DNA from: Planctomycetota bacterium
GTDB lineage: Bacteria > Planctomycetota > Planctomycetia > Pirellulales > UBA7805
DNA length: 62,962 nt
Assembly (NCBI GenBank): GCA_003389215.1
Contig: QQVP01000035.1
Span: 1 to 62,962 of the forward strand
Reading direction: 5' to 3'
Part shown: positions 33,671 through 44,100 of the stretch, in pieces
How the letters are laid out: every line of letters starts with the position of its first letter
How positions within the stretch are numbered: position 1 is the first letter of the stretch
Made by a program: the position numbers and the translations under genes
Notes under the pieces: generated by a model
Told to the model about the DNA's origin: nothing
Seen by the model: the letters and a program-made list of their open reading frames with translations, nothing else
The model's database searches: none

Positions 33671-34849
33671 CTACTCTTTGAACTTGTGATGTCGATTAAC
33701 TCCGTGTCGCTTTATCTGCGTCGATTTATTGCTATCGTGATAATGCGTCTCCGGGTAATCCGAATTGGGGTGAGACTCTGGCTTCTTATACTTTTGCTGT
33801 TCCTCGTACGCTTTTCGCTTCGCTTTGTCAGACTTGGGAGGTGTCGGCCTTGGTTTTCCTCCATGCGCATGTGCAGCGGTGTCTTTGGCAGCTTTCTTCG
33901 TATTGTGTATCACCGAGATTTGCCTTGGCTTTCTCGGAATTCTACACATTGCCGGCCCGGGCAGGGCGGCGCCGGCCTGCACGTCCCGGCGGATCTTGCC
34001 GCGGTTTTCTAGATACGCCCTGCCTTGCGCCAACTCCTCGTCCGTGGCGCTGTCGAGTACTTCCTTAGTTTTCTTGGCCAGCTCCATGACAAACTGGGAG
34101 TCGTCCCAGTCCTTGCCCGTGAGACCCTTTGCCAAGAAGGGTTCCCAGAAGTCAGCCAACAGAGCGCCGTATGCGATCTCATGCGCAACGATGGCCAATT
34201 CTCCAGCTTTACAGGGCTCGACCGACGCTCCGTCGCGAAGGGCCAGAATCGCGGCCGCCAGATACGCTTGCGGCTCGAGCGTCTCTCGATCGGTTGCGAG
34301 CAGATCTTGGTCCTTGTTCCGATCGGCATTTGTGTGGTGGCGTGGAAGCCCGTGCGCTAGTCCATACTCGAGAATTTGACGAAGAGCAGGATCCCCGTTC
34401 TCAGGCCATGCAGCAAGTAACTTTCTCGTCGCTTCAGCATCTTCTTCGGTGAGCGGATCGTGTCTATGCCGATATCCCCATTTCTTGTATCCGTCTTCCG
34501 TAAGCGGCCACAAGGGTTGGCCACCTTGATCTTGGCCGGTTGTCGCCCCCATGAACCCGAAGTCAAACGTAACGGGAGGAAGGTCAGAAGACTCGCCGGA
34601 CGACGACAAAGGATCTGATTCCTTTGCAAGCTGTTTGAGCTCGCCGATGGCCGCTAATCCGTCCGGATCGACGCCATTCGTGGGGCCATTGCCCACGTAG
34701 CGATAGAGATTCGCGTCGCCCGCGGCAAAACCAATCGGGTCTTCGCTGGCCCAGCGGCCCGTGACGGGATCGAACCAGCGGTGGAGATTGTTCTGCAGAC
34801 CGGTCTCGTCGTCGAAGGCCCGGCCGGTGTAGCCGAAGAGATGATCCAC
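33671..34849 (-). CDS. Orphan Rhs tip 2 with nuclease-like end
   Basis: A 392-residue fragment. It begins at a GTG within the core motif (DHLFGYTGRAFDDETG), and Rhs identity extends only to about 34857, where it breaks into unrelated DNA containing a stop. After RYVGNGPTNGVDPDG comes a 300-residue variable region. The C-terminus is basic and His-rich (YHDSNKSTQIKRHGVNRHHKF), suggesting a metal-dependent nuclease, but no named family is certain. It lacks export and core parts, so it is probably silent unless recombined. The immunity-like gene follows directly. Confidence 0.75.
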   Translation of the reverse strand: MDHLFGYTGRAFDDETGLQNNLHRWFDPVTGRWASEDPIGFAAGDANLYRYVGNGPTNGVDPDGLAAIGELKQLAKESDPLSSSGESSDLPPVTFDFGFMGATTGQDQGGQPLWPLTEDGYKKWGYRHRHDPLTEEDAEATRKLLAAWPENGDPALRQILEYGLAHGLPRHHTNADRNKDQDLLATDRETLEPQAYLAAAILALRDGASVEPCKAGELAIVAHEIAYGALLADFWEPFLAKGLTGKDWDDSQFVMELAKKTKEVLDSATDEELAQGRAYLENRGKIRRDVQAGAALPGPAMCRIPRKPRQISVIHNTKKAAKDTAAHAHGGKPRPTPPKSDKAKRKAYEEQQKYKKPESHPNSDYPETHYHDSNKSTQIKRHGVNRHHKFKE

Positions 34850-34857
34850 CGCGGCCT
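34690..34857 (-). repeat. Rhs core repeat, copy 2
   Basis: The shortest of the three core copies, running from the AAVDHLFG codons to the end of the RYVGNGPTN segment. Differences from copies 1 and 3 are few and mostly third-position. Confidence 0.8.
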
Positions 34858-34886
34858 GCTGACATCAACACATGCGGCAGCTGCAG

Positions 34887-35702
34887 CTACTCCTCTTGAT
34901 ACTCACCGATGTGCGCATAGGAATCATCGTAATCGGCGTTTGCAAAGTGCGAAACCAATCGACAGTCGTCGCAACGAAATGGAAAAATCCAGAAATTCGA
35001 TGCTTCAGACCTGCTTAGGTCTCTATACCACTCGCCCCCGCAGCTCGGACATCGCCGATCACGCTCGTGGTCGCCCCGGCCGTAGTGCCGCATCAGGAAA
35101 TAGAAGACAGGTCTTTCGAGAGCATTCTCGACAGTCTCAGCGAGCTGGCGACCCTGCCGTGCGAGGAGTGACGTAGGCGACGCCAGCTGCTCGTATGCTG
35201 AAGCCTCTAGTTCTCCGGACGATAGCCATATGCCCTGCAGTCGACTGTATTCGCGCGACCAGAAGAACAGTCTCTCGCGCTCGTCATCATCGATTGATAC
35301 CAAGTAAGTTGGAAAACGATCGCCAGTGCTCATGAAGCAGATAGGTGACGCGCCATCGTAGTCGGACGAGACCAAGCATAATTCTGAGTCCTCGTGCAAC
35401 TCTGCGAAAGTCCCGGGAACATCGTCCGCCATCAGCTGCCACGAGGGATCGCACCCGAACAAACTGCGGAGCACATTCAGCTCGTCGATTCCATAACTCG
35501 AGTGAAACCGCAGTTGCGTGGAGTCTGGCCGTACCGCATAAACGTAGGCGACGGCGTATCCACCAAAGACCGAGCGAACTGGGTCGCCACATATTTGTCC
35601 ATTTCTTTGTAGCAGCACCAGATATTCGTCCAGTCGGTCGTAGATCGCCTCCAAATCGAGGCCGAGTGGAATCGGGCCAAATCTCACCTGCTTAAGGAAC
35701 AT
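34887..35702 (-). CDS. DUF2310-like zinc-ribbon protein behind Rhs tip 3
   Basis: A 271-residue soluble protein (ATG at 35702; a TTG four codons up is the alternative). The C-terminal 60 residues hold a zinc ribbon (RRCPSCGGEWY... FRCDDCRLVSHFA) like DUF2310, a family often found beside Rhs and other polymorphic toxins. It lies 168 bases downstream of tip 3 in the same direction, so an immunity role is likely by position. No catalytic motif is evident. Confidence 0.68.
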   Translation of the reverse strand: MFLKQVRFGPIPLGLDLEAIYDRLDEYLVLLQRNGQICGDPVRSVFGGYAVAYVYAVRPDSTQLRFHSSYGIDELNVLRSLFGCDPSWQLMADDVPGTFAELHEDSELCLVSSDYDGASPICFMSTGDRFPTYLVSIDDDERERLFFWSREYSRLQGIWLSSGELEASAYEQLASPTSLLARQGRQLAETVENALERPVFYFLMRHYGRGDHERDRRCPSCGGEWYRDLSRSEASNFWIFPFRCDDCRLVSHFANADYDDSYAHIGEYQEE

Positions 35703-35870
35703 GGAAAGACTCAAGCTACTATTGAAACGAATCTACGCGCGATGCCACCGGTGTCCAAGAATGACAGGTTAACACGTGAGCGACGACACCGCCACGTGCG
35801 TGCCGAACGGGATCGTTGTGTCATTTCAACCGTTACACCGGTCTTGTTGCCTAGCCCGTACTGGCATTCC

Positions 35871-37238
35871 CTAGAACGGATCCTGGAATGAGCGGTCAGC
35901 CCATTTTTGTATCTCGCTGAACTCCGTGCCTGCGCCTCTTTTCCAATTGCCTGCGCCGTACTTCTCATCCATCAGGCGCTTTGCAAAGTCTCGACCTGCC
36001 TCGCCGATATTGGGAATCTCGCCGCCACGCCGGACCCAGCTAGGAATGTCAGTTGCGCCAGCCTTCCCCTTCACGCCGGCCTTGCGAATCTTCTTTCCGG
36101 CACAGGCGAGGTCGATGAGTTTCTGTGCATCCGTTGACTTGTCTGCCTGTCTTAGCGCTTGGAATAGCTTTCTCCGCACCGGACTTGGCAAGCCTTGTAT
36201 CGCGCCATAGGCAGACTTGGAAATTGTGACGGCTAGTTTTGCACCTTTTGCGGACTTGTATCCGACCTTGAGCGCGGTGCCTAATTCGTCAGCCGGGATA
36301 GCCGCGAGGAGAAAACCGAAGCCACCTGCAAAGTACCTGCCCTCGCCGACATCATCGATGGCAATTACGATCGCTCCACCGGGAACAAGCTCACACATAT
36401 CTTCTAGAATCTCGCCGAGCTCTGCTAAGCGGGCAAGAATGCGCTCGCGCCGTTGTTTGGCAGCCTTAGTTGCTTCATGTCGAGAAAGAACTAAGAACTC
36501 CTCAAACTCGCCAGCGAGATCATTGTTTTTTACCAACTCGTTCGCGATTGCCGACGCCAATTCTGCAGAAGTCATGTCATCTGGCGCATTGACTTTGAGT
36601 CTGGTAAGGAGTCGCGTGGAGCCGGCATTCGTATGCTCCTCATCGATGCTAAAACTCTGTCCCCCCCAAAAACTCTTTTCGGCGCTCTCTATCTTGCCTA
36701 GTCGTCCTTCGGTACCTGCTGCGTTATTCGGCCTATTCCAGAACGCTCCTAAGTCATCGTCAATCTCAGTGAGAAATTCCCCTACTTCTTCTTCATTCCA
36801 CTGTGGGTCCGCCAGGCCACTTGGATCAACCGCGTTTGTGGGACCGTTGCCCACGTACCGATACAAGTTCGCATCACCGGCGGCGAAGCCAATCGGGTCT
36901 TCGCTGGCCCAGCGGCCCACGACGGGGTCGTACCAGCGGTGGAGATTGTTCTGCAGACCGGTCTCGTCGTCGAAGGCCCGGCCCGTGTAGCCGAACAGAT
37001 GATCGACCGCCGCGGCCGTCTCGCTCGTGACGTTGCCGAACGAGTCGTACTCCCAGTACCTTTGGATCGTCGTGTCGCCGCTGCCCGAGTCGTAGAAGGC
37101 CAGCTGGCGGACCGTGCCCTGGTGGTCGGTCAAGGGCCAGTAGACGTCGCCGGCACTGCTGAGCGTGGTGACCTGCTCGTCGGCCAGAATCTGATCGACC
37201 GCGTTGGCCCACAGGTAGCGGTTGGTCAGATCGGCCGC
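35871..37238 (-). CDS. Rhs tip 3, 5'-truncated
   Basis: The longest Rhs remnant. The frame opens just after a TGA at 37239-37241 and runs AADLTNRYLWANAVDQ..., YWPLTDHQGTVRQL, through the core end motif to NAVDPSGLA. The first usable start codon is TTG at 37133, so it has no proper N-terminus. The variable part is about 300 residues with a helical, Ala-rich stretch and the end GAGNWKRGAGTEFSEIQKWA plus DRSFQDPF. I have seen this 'GxGNxxxGxGxEFxxIxKWxDRxF' ending in polymorphic toxins but cannot name its activity. It is the upstream-most tip of the array. Confidence 0.7.
   Translation of the reverse strand, partial: AADLTNRYLWANAVDQILADEQVTTLSSAGDVYWPLTDHQGTVRQLAFYDSGSGDTTIQRYWEYDSFGNVTSETAAAVDHLFGYTGRAFDDETGLQNNLHRWYDPVVGRWASEDPIGFAAGDANLYRYVGNGPTNAVDPSGLADPQWNEEEVGEFLTEIDDDLGAFWNRPNNAAGTEGRLGKIESAEKSFWGGQSFSIDEEHTNAGSTRLLTRLKVNAPDDMTSAELASAIANELVKNNDLAGEFEEFLVLSRHEATKAAKQRRERILARLAELGEILEDMCELVPGGAIVIAIDDVGEGRYFAGGFGFLLAAIPADELGTALKVGYKSAKGAKLAVTISKSAYGAIQGLPSPVRRKLFQALRQADKSTDAQKLIDLACAGKKIRKAGVKGKAGATDIPSWVRRGGEIPNIGEAGRDFAKRLMDEKYGAGNWKRGAGTEFSEIQKWADRSFQDPF
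36847..37238 (-). repeat. Rhs core repeat, copy 3 (longest)
   Basis: About 390 bases of Rhs core, of which the part 36847-37081 matches copy 1 almost base for base. The abrupt end at 37238 is the recombination or deletion junction with unrelated DNA. Confidence 0.75.
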
Positions 37239-37672
37239 TCATCGGACCATTCTGCCGATCCTGTCACGCTGTGCAAACAGAAGCGTGACCGCGTGTCACA
37301 TTTTGTCATTGCGGTTTTCGCGCGCCTCGTTACGCTGGAGGTTGCCGCCACTTTCGCGCGGTCGCGTCGGCAGGGCCGCCACGCGCGTTCTTTGAAAATC
37401 TGATTAATCGCCCCATCAGGTAACGCGATCGCGGTGAGTTTTTGCGCTTCGGGTGCCGAGCCCCCGGCAAAAAACGCAAAGCCGCTGCCGGGCGCGAGTT
37501 GCGTGCGAAGTTTGCGCAGGTTCATGCCGAGCTAACTTGCTTCGGCCCAACGGCTTCGAGTTTTTGCCCGGCGAACCCGTTTTCGCCGATATCGGAAAAA
37601 AACTCCCCGCGCACCGGCAACTCTGCGCACTGGCGGAGTCTGATGCCACCGCTGGTGAGGAACTATTGATGG
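37239..37672. other. Breakpoint region upstream of the Rhs array, no gene
   Basis: The DNA changes abruptly from Rhs core to unrelated sequence. Frames on both strands are arginine-rich and unrecognised, with stops at short intervals. It probably contains the scar of the deletion that removed the main Rhs gene, and the 3' flank of the phosphatase-like gene. Confidence 0.45.
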
Positions 37673-38668
37673 CTACTTCTCGCTCAGCGGCACGTCGCGG
37701 AATCGCTGGTGACAGGCTCGACAATTCCGGTCGATGCGATCTGCAAGGTGGGACAGCAATGCGGGAGGCTCGGTCTCGGCGGCGGGCGATTGCCAACCGC
37801 GGAGTGTGGTTTCCAACTGCCGGGCGGCCACCTCAGAGTCTATGAGAAGCTGCTGATAAGCTGGCTGCTGGTCGGCAGTGTGGTCGGTCCGCAGCAACTC
37901 CGTGAAATGCTCGCGCAGGAGTAGCGCTTCGTGGGCCGGATCGATATCCGGATGGTTTGGCGGTGTACGCCAGTCGGCGGCCATGACGGCCTTAAGGTTG
38001 TCGTGCGTCCGCTCGATCGTGACCATGGCCTCGGCCAGTGGTGGCACGGCGACCGATTCGCGAAACTCGACTTCGAACTCGTCGAGCAACGCTTCTTCCA
38101 GCGGCGTCGCATTTTGCGCCGACTCAACCAACCCACGGTAGTGCGGGCTTGTGCCGGCCAGCTCGAGCACGGCCAGGCTCTTCGACTTCGGCAACAGTCC
38201 GGCCGACACCGTGGCCACACTTGCCGCCGCCGGACTGCGATGCTTGCCATGATGACAGTGGATGTAGATCGGTCCGTCGAGCCGGCGAACCGCCTTGGCA
38301 AGTTGCTTAACCCGCTCCTCGGGCACCCCGTCATAGCCGTGCGGCAGATGAACGTAACGAAGGCCGTACTTCGCGGCAGTCGTCACGTCGGGTCTGGCAC
38401 CGTCGACGCTGATCACCGTTTTCACGCCGAGTTCCTCGAGTTCCCGAAATGCGGCGTCTCCATGCGGGAGACCTCCGGAGATCACCTTCGTATGCAGTTG
38501 AATCGCGTTGGGCAGGTGGTCCGCAAAGATCCTTCTGGGCCAAGGGGTTGTCGCGGTTTTCGTTTCGCCCGAGTCGGCTTGTGCCTTCGCTGGGATCTGC
38601 GGTGCATCGGAGCGCCAGCAGCCAACGAGACTTGTCTGGAAGGCGATAATGAGAACCAATCGATGCAT
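37673..38668 (-). CDS. Dual-specificity-phosphatase-like lipoprotein with CxxCH tail
   Basis: A 331-residue protein. Residues 1-17 are a lipoprotein signal (MHRLVLIIAFQTSLVGC, lipobox LVGC). A cysteine-phosphatase domain follows with the P-loop YIHCHHGKHRSPAAA (HCx5R) and its general-acid loop region VDGARPDV. From about 180 onward it is helical with conserved His-rich pieces and ends in RNCRACHQRFRD, a haem-binding CxxCH motif at the position typical for cytochrome c'. So it may be a periplasmic phosphatase fused to a c'-type cytochrome. Start at 38668 gives the signal peptide; a GTG at 38695 is possible. Confidence 0.8.
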   Translation of the reverse strand: MHRLVLIIAFQTSLVGCWRSDAPQIPAKAQADSGETKTATTPWPRRIFADHLPNAIQLHTKVISGGLPHGDAAFRELEELGVKTVISVDGARPDVTTAAKYGLRYVHLPHGYDGVPEERVKQLAKAVRRLDGPIYIHCHHGKHRSPAAASVATVSAGLLPKSKSLAVLELAGTSPHYRGLVESAQNATPLEEALLDEFEVEFRESVAVPPLAEAMVTIERTHDNLKAVMAADWRTPPNHPDIDPAHEALLLREHFTELLRTDHTADQQPAYQQLLIDSEVAARQLETTLRGWQSPAAETEPPALLSHLADRIDRNCRACHQRFRDVPLSEK

Positions 38669-38749
38669 AGCGGTACATTTCGTCCGCCACGTCACGTCGA
38701 GGTAATTAGAGCTGGCTCCGGAGATGGCTGGTGCTGCGAGGAGCGACGC

Positions 38750-39577
38750 CTACGCCGCGCAGCGGACGGCTTGTTCTTCGTCGGCGCTGGACGAGGGTCC
38801 CGTGGCCGCGGGTGCTTCGTGCGGGCCGAAGGGGGTGAGCCAGGCGATCGTTTCGCTCGCCGTGGGGCCGATGGGTGCCGGCTGCGGCCGGGCGACATGT
38901 TCGGTCAAGCGACGCGACTTCGATTCGGCCCAGTCTTCGGCCGCCGTGGTGAGGTAGTTCATCATGTCCTCGATGCGACGCCGGTAGTACTTGATGCCGG
39001 CTCGATCGAGGTTGGGCGGAATCCAGATCCGCGGGCTGATGATGATTCGCGCCCGCGAGAAGGGGCGCGGCACGGCAAACTTATCCCAACTGTTGGCCCG
39101 CCAGGGACGATCGTAGCCGACCGCGTAGAAGACCAATGGCAAACCGGTTCGCGAGGCCAGGAACAGGCAGCCTACCGCCAGCTTGCGACGCGGACCTTGC
39201 GGCCCGTCGGGCGTGATCGCCAGATGCTGTTGGTCGCTGCGGGCGAGCAATTCGCGGATCGCCTGATCGCCGCCGCGTTGCGACGAACCGCGGACTGTGT
39301 CGTAGCCCAGGTGCAAGGCCAGACGGCAGAGCAGATCGGCGTCGCCGTGGCGACTGGTGAGCATCGCCAGGTTGCAGTCCCCGCCCAGGTCGAGCGGCAC
39401 GGCGATGCTCTCGTGCCAGAACAGGTAAATGTTGCGCTGCGTGCAGTCGCGGCGATGCGGTTCGACAGTCGGATCGTAGGTGGCGATGCGGGTGTCGAGG
39501 GTCCGCAGCCAAATCTTGGCGACCGTATAGACCAGGAATCCCAGCAGTCGCGTCCAGAAGGGATGACGTAGTTTCAT
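38750..39577 (-). CDS. DUF374 lysophospholipid acyltransferase family protein
   Basis: A 275-residue protein of the LPLAT superfamily. An N-terminal hydrophobic helix (WTRLLGFLVYTVAKIWL) is followed by the catalytic block IYLFWHESIAVPLDLGG, then MLTSRHGDADLL, RGSSQRGGDQAIREL and LAITPDGPQGPRRKLAVG, all typical of DUF374. It probably transfers an acyl chain to a lipid A-like or other membrane glycolipid. The C-terminal 40 residues are proline/alanine-rich. It precedes dapF's downstream end by 136 bases on the same strand. Confidence 0.88.
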   Translation of the reverse strand: MKLRHPFWTRLLGFLVYTVAKIWLRTLDTRIATYDPTVEPHRRDCTQRNIYLFWHESIAVPLDLGGDCNLAMLTSRHGDADLLCRLALHLGYDTVRGSSQRGGDQAIRELLARSDQQHLAITPDGPQGPRRKLAVGCLFLASRTGLPLVFYAVGYDRPWRANSWDKFAVPRPFSRARIIISPRIWIPPNLDRAGIKYYRRRIEDMMNYLTTAAEDWAESKSRRLTEHVARPQPAPIGPTASETIAWLTPFGPHEAPAATGPSSSADEEQAVRCAA

Positions 39578-39712
39578 GGCGTCCTTGCCGTCGCGTCGGA
39601 GAAGTCACCCGGGAAGCGACCTACGTGTGGCCGGGGCACTTGGACGACGTGGTCGAAATTGCGAGCGGTATGTTAACCGATGGGGCCGCTGGGGTCCTAT
39701 CGAGGTTTCTGT

Positions 39713-40546
39713 TCAGTCGGGCCAGTCGCCGGAGAAGACCTCGGCGGCGGGGCCAGTCATGAAGACATGGTCGTTTTCGTGCCACTGGAGCAGCAAATCG
39801 CCACCTCGCAGGTGGTTCAGAATCTGTCGCTCGGTTCGCCCTGATAGCACTCCCGCCACACAGACCGCACAGGCTCCGGTGCCACAGGCCAGCGTTTCGC
39901 CGCTGCCGCGTTCCCAGGTCCGCTGGCGGACTTCGGTGGGTGAGACGACCTCGACAAATTCGACGTTGACCCGATTGGGAAAACGGGCGTCGTGTTCAAT
40001 CTGCGGGCCGACGCCGAGGACCAGGTCGTCGCTGGCCTCGTCCACAAAGATCACGCAATGCGGATTGCCCATCGAGACGCAGGTGACCTGAAAGCGATGA
40101 TCGCCGATTTGCAGCTCGTGATCGACGACGCGTTCCCCGGCGAGGGTGGTCGGGATGTCGGCCGCGTTGAGGATCGGTCGACCCATGTCGACGCGGACCC
40201 GTTCGGCCCTTCCGTCGGCGACTTCCAGTTCGAGCTGGAGCGTGCCGCAGGCGGTCTCGATGGCCAGCGACTCTTTGCGAGCCAGGTCGTGATCGTAGAC
40301 GTACTTCGCCACGCAGCGGATGCCGTTGCCGCACATCTCCGCCTCGCTGCCGTCGGCGTTGAACATCTGCATCCGGGCATCGGCCACCAAGGAGGGATGG
40401 ATCAGGATCAACCCGTCGCCGCCGACGCCGAAATGCCGATCGGCGATGGCACGAGCCAGCTGTTCTGGGTTTTCGGGCGGCGGCGCGGAAATGCAATCGA
40501 CGTAGACATAGTCGTTGCCGGCGCCGTGCATCTTGGTGAATCGCAT
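39713..40546 (-). CDS. dapF: Diaminopimelate epimerase
   Basis: A 277-residue enzyme that converts LL- to meso-diaminopimelate for lysine and peptidoglycan synthesis. Both catalytic cysteines are present: Cys72 in [10 protein letters not shown] and Cys221 in [11 protein letters not shown]. Other family residues are [15 protein letters not shown] and NPHCVIFVD. Length matches the family (about 275). The start at 40546 is the conserved N-terminus. Confidence 0.97.
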   Translation of the reverse strand: MRFTKMHGAGNDYVYVDCISAPPPENPEQLARAIADRHFGVGGDGLILIHPSLVADARMQMFNADGSEAEMCGNGIRCVAKYVYDHDLARKESLAIETACGTLQLELEVADGRAERVRVDMGRPILNAADIPTTLAGERVVDHELQIGDHRFQVTCVSMGNPHCVIFVDEASDDLVLGVGPQIEHDARFPNRVNVEFVEVVSPTEVRQRTWERGSGETLACGTGACAVCVAGVLSGRTERQILNHLRGGDLLLQWHENDHVFMTGPAAEVFSGDWPD

Positions 40547-40738
40547 GGGGGACTTTCTGGCCGCTCTTGGTGTCCAGGCCGCTCGTGGTGTCTTCGTCGT
40601 GGGTGGTCTTCGCGGTTGCGGTTGCGCGCTGACGGACCTGCAGCTAACGGCGTGTCAACCGTGTCGACGGAGGCACGCTGCGATTCTAGCGCGGCGACGG
40701 CTCGCGGACAATCAGGTCTCGGCCCGCGCCGCTGCGGC

Positions 40739-41080
40739 CTAGCCAGTCAGATCGAGTTGTCCACCGCTGTCGCCGCTGACGTCCTTGCTCTGTCGCGTCT
40801 TGTCGCTGGCCTCGGCCTCCTCCGACTCCGGTTCCTCGCCCTGGCCGCCCGGCGGTCGTTCCCACAGGCGTCGCCCGTCGGCGTCGCGGTCGTGCGACTC
40901 GTGGCCTTCGCCATCGGCTTCGCCGATGCCGGCGGCGGAATCGGCCTTGGCATTGTTGACGTCGCGGCCCTTCTGGCCGGCCGTTTCATGGGCCGCCCGC
41001 TCCGCTTCGGCACCCTTGGTTTGCGAAAGGGGCGAGCCGGCGGCACCGCCGAGCACGCCTCCCATTCCTCCAACGCTCAT
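40739..41080 (-). CDS. Low-complexity hypothetical protein
   Basis: A 113-residue hydrophilic protein, MSVGGMGGVLGGAAGSPLSQTKG..., very rich in Gly, Ala, Asp and Glu, with no membrane segment or Cys. DRDADGRRLWE and a C-terminal end QLDLTG look conserved; I recall similar proteins in planctomycetes but no function. It starts 60 bases downstream of the AsmA-like gene and may be cotranscribed. Confidence 0.65.
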   Translation of the reverse strand: MSVGGMGGVLGGAAGSPLSQTKGAEAERAAHETAGQKGRDVNNAKADSAAGIGEADGEGHESHDRDADGRRLWERPPGGQGEEPESEEAEASDKTRQSKDVSGDSGGQLDLTG

Positions 41081-41140
41081 GACTTATTCTCCGTTCAACT
41101 ATCGAAAGGATACTTCGCATACGGAGGTCGGACAAAGTAG

Positions 41141-44100
41141 TTATCTGGAAGCGCCTCTTCCCGGGATCAACGACTCCATGAAGTCGGTCGCCTGGCGAAG
41201 AAACGGCTTCTCTTTATGGGGACTCAATTCCTGCTGCAAACCCTCCACGGCGCGGGCGACGCCGGGCAGCGGCTCGCGAGTGGTTCGCGGGTTGCTCAGG
41301 GGGCCATCGACATAAATCAACAGCAACAACGGACTGGCCTGCTTCAAGAGCGCGGTCACCAGCGGCACTTCGATCTGGTCGCGACCGACGATCGCGTTGA
41401 AGATCATCTTCACTTCCTGGTCGAAATCCATCTCACCCTTGCCGAACAGACTCACCGCGTCGCCGAAGAAGTTGATCTTGTCGAAGTAGATGTGGGCGCC
41501 GCGGACGCGAAACTGGATGTCGCTGGCGGTAAAGGCCTGCGCGTTGGGGGCCGTGAGGCTGAGAATCTTGAGCAGGGAGACCAACAGCGGAAGCTCGCCG
41601 ATGTCGGCCTCGGTGACCCGGGCCTCGCCCAATCCGACCAGCGTGTGGGTGCCGGCACTCGTGCCTTGCAGGTGCAGGTTCACCTGCAGATTGCCCTTCA
41701 TCTTCGATTTGCCGGGGATGGCTTCGTCGGCCAAGCGCTGCAGATTCGCGCCAACCAACACGCCGTCGACTTCGAACCGCGGCGCGCGGTCGAAGGTGAC
41801 ACTGGCATCTCCGTAGATCGCCCCGTCGTAGAAGTTCGCATTGACGCGTTGACGTTGTCCGTTGGCGTCGGGCCGTCCCGCCGAGCTTCCCAGCCGCAGT
41901 TCCCGCTCGCTCAGCGAGAGCGGCCCGCGGACCTGGGTGAGCTGATATCCCTTGTACATCACCGTGTCGAGGTCGAGCCAACCGGTGGAGCGAAATCTCT
42001 GTCCGTCGGCGCCGCCCTCGAGCCGCACCGAGCCGTGAATGTTCTCCAGGACCATCCCAGGCGAGATGCGGGCGTTCTGCGTGGTCAACTCGACATTCCA
42101 GCCGCTCTGCACCGGCGTCTTCGTGTGGTGATTGCCGGCGAAGCTAACGGCTCCGCGCAGGTTCAGCGGCCCGGTGAATTCGAGTCGCTCGATTCCACGT
42201 CGCAGGGGCGGGGGCACCGCATCGAGCAGTTCACGGTCGACCTGAATGCGATCGGCGACCAGTTCATTGAAGGTTAAGTGCCAGGCCCCGTCCTGGGAGT
42301 GACGACATTGTCCCGACATGGCGACCTTGGTTCGTCCGTGTTCGGCGGTGATCCGCCGCGGTTGGTTCTCTGCGGCCGCAGCATCGCTCGCCTGCGCCTG
42401 CCGGCCAAACCTCAGGTAGTCGCGTCCAATCTCGATCGGCCCACGCAGATTTTCGAGCCGATAGGGAAACCACTGCGGCTGCAGCGAGATGCCGTTGCCC
42501 GAGGGCTCGGCGCGAATCGTCAGGTCGAGCTGGCGGGTGGCGGAGAGAAATCGCAATTCAGTGGCCATGCCGACGGTGCCTTGCGGTTTCAACTTGTGCC
42601 ACAGATCCTGCTGCATCGGCGCGAGCGCCGCCCGCAACTGTTCATCGAGCGGGATGTCCGAGCCCGTGAAGTTGAGTGCCAGCTCGCTGCCCTGGTCCAG
42701 CGGCCGCCAGTAGCCTTGGCAACGTACGACCGCCGCGCCGCTGCGACCCTCCAGGTTGCGAAAGGTCCATTGGTGGTCGCGTTCCTGAAGTTCGCCGCGG
42801 ACGTTCCGCAGCAGGTAGGGGAATTTCGCATAGCGGACCGTAATGTCTTGCAGCCGCATGTCGACGCTCCGCTGCCAGCGGTGCGCGGGATCTTGGCGTT
42901 CGATGCGGCCGCGCGCCTCGACCACGCCCTGCGGTCCCAGCGATCGAATGGCGGGCTGCGCCTTGCCCGGCAAGGCAGCGAGGAGTTGCTCGTCGATGGG
43001 CAATTGCGGAGCGAGAACATCGACACGGCCCACGGCCTTCGGCCCGGGGTTGGTCAAGGTCCCGCCAATCGACACGGGACTGTCACTGGCCAGTCCGGTC
43101 AGGCGCACGACCAGGTTGCCGTACTTCAGGTCGAGCGTGCCCTTGGCACGGGTGATGCGATACGGGAACTTCTCGTGGGTGAACGACGTATCGCGACAGG
43201 CGACGTGAACCTGCGGTTCCCACGTCTGGCCGTCGAATTCGAGCTGGGCGTGGACGTCGACCTCGCCTGCCGGTTGGAACTGGTTCCAGATTGTTTGCCA
43301 CTCTTCGGGCAAGCCGCGCCGCAGTTGCGGATCGAGCATCAACTGCCGGACATCCGCGGTTATCGAGGCGTGGCTGTCGCTGGTATAGCCGTAGCGGGCG
43401 GCCCGCAGTTCGATCTTGGTCCGGCCGCTCTGCGCCGTCAGTTGCTTCAGCTCGGCGCGGTCGGTATGGAATTCGGCACGCGCGCGAATGTCGGTCAACG
43501 GGTAGGGCAGTCGCCGATCTTCGAGTCGTCCTTCGGCCAGATCGCAGTCGACGCGAAACTCGATCGGATCGGCCGACGTGGCGCCGCTGGCGGCCGTCAG
43601 GCTGATGCCGACGCGGCCCCGCAGATCGCCCAGGCGGCGCAAGGGGCCCGCCGCCTTTTCGGGAAGCGAACGGCGCAGCTCGGGCGAGAGCTCGATTGCC
43701 TCGATGCGGGCTTCGACGCGCCACTGGCCACTGGCCAGGTCGTACCAGCCCTGCAGCCGCGCGTCTTCCAGGTAGTCGCCCGCGAACGAGCCTTCGACCG
43801 CCGTGGCCCCGGGCTGCGAAACCAGTTCAGGCACCTTTTCGGCGGGACGAAGCAGCAGGCTGATGTCGCGGAGCGTGTAGGTGCTGGAAGGATGTTTGAG
43901 CGGATCGAACAATTCGACGACGGCGTTTTCGATACTGATGGTCGGCCGCTCGTCGCTGAGCTTCGGCAGCGGGAGCAGACTTTCCACGCTCCACTTTCCG
44001 TCGGGTCGCCGCGTGGCCCGCAGCGTCGGATGACGCAAGGTGATCTGCGAAACGCCGAGCTGCCCCGACAGGAGGTCCGGCAGTTCAGTACTGCAGGCGA

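Noticed and set aside
37226..37525. 99-codon minus-strand frame at the Rhs breakpoint
   Set aside because: Runs into the Rhs core in the wrong frame and lacks any recognised domain.
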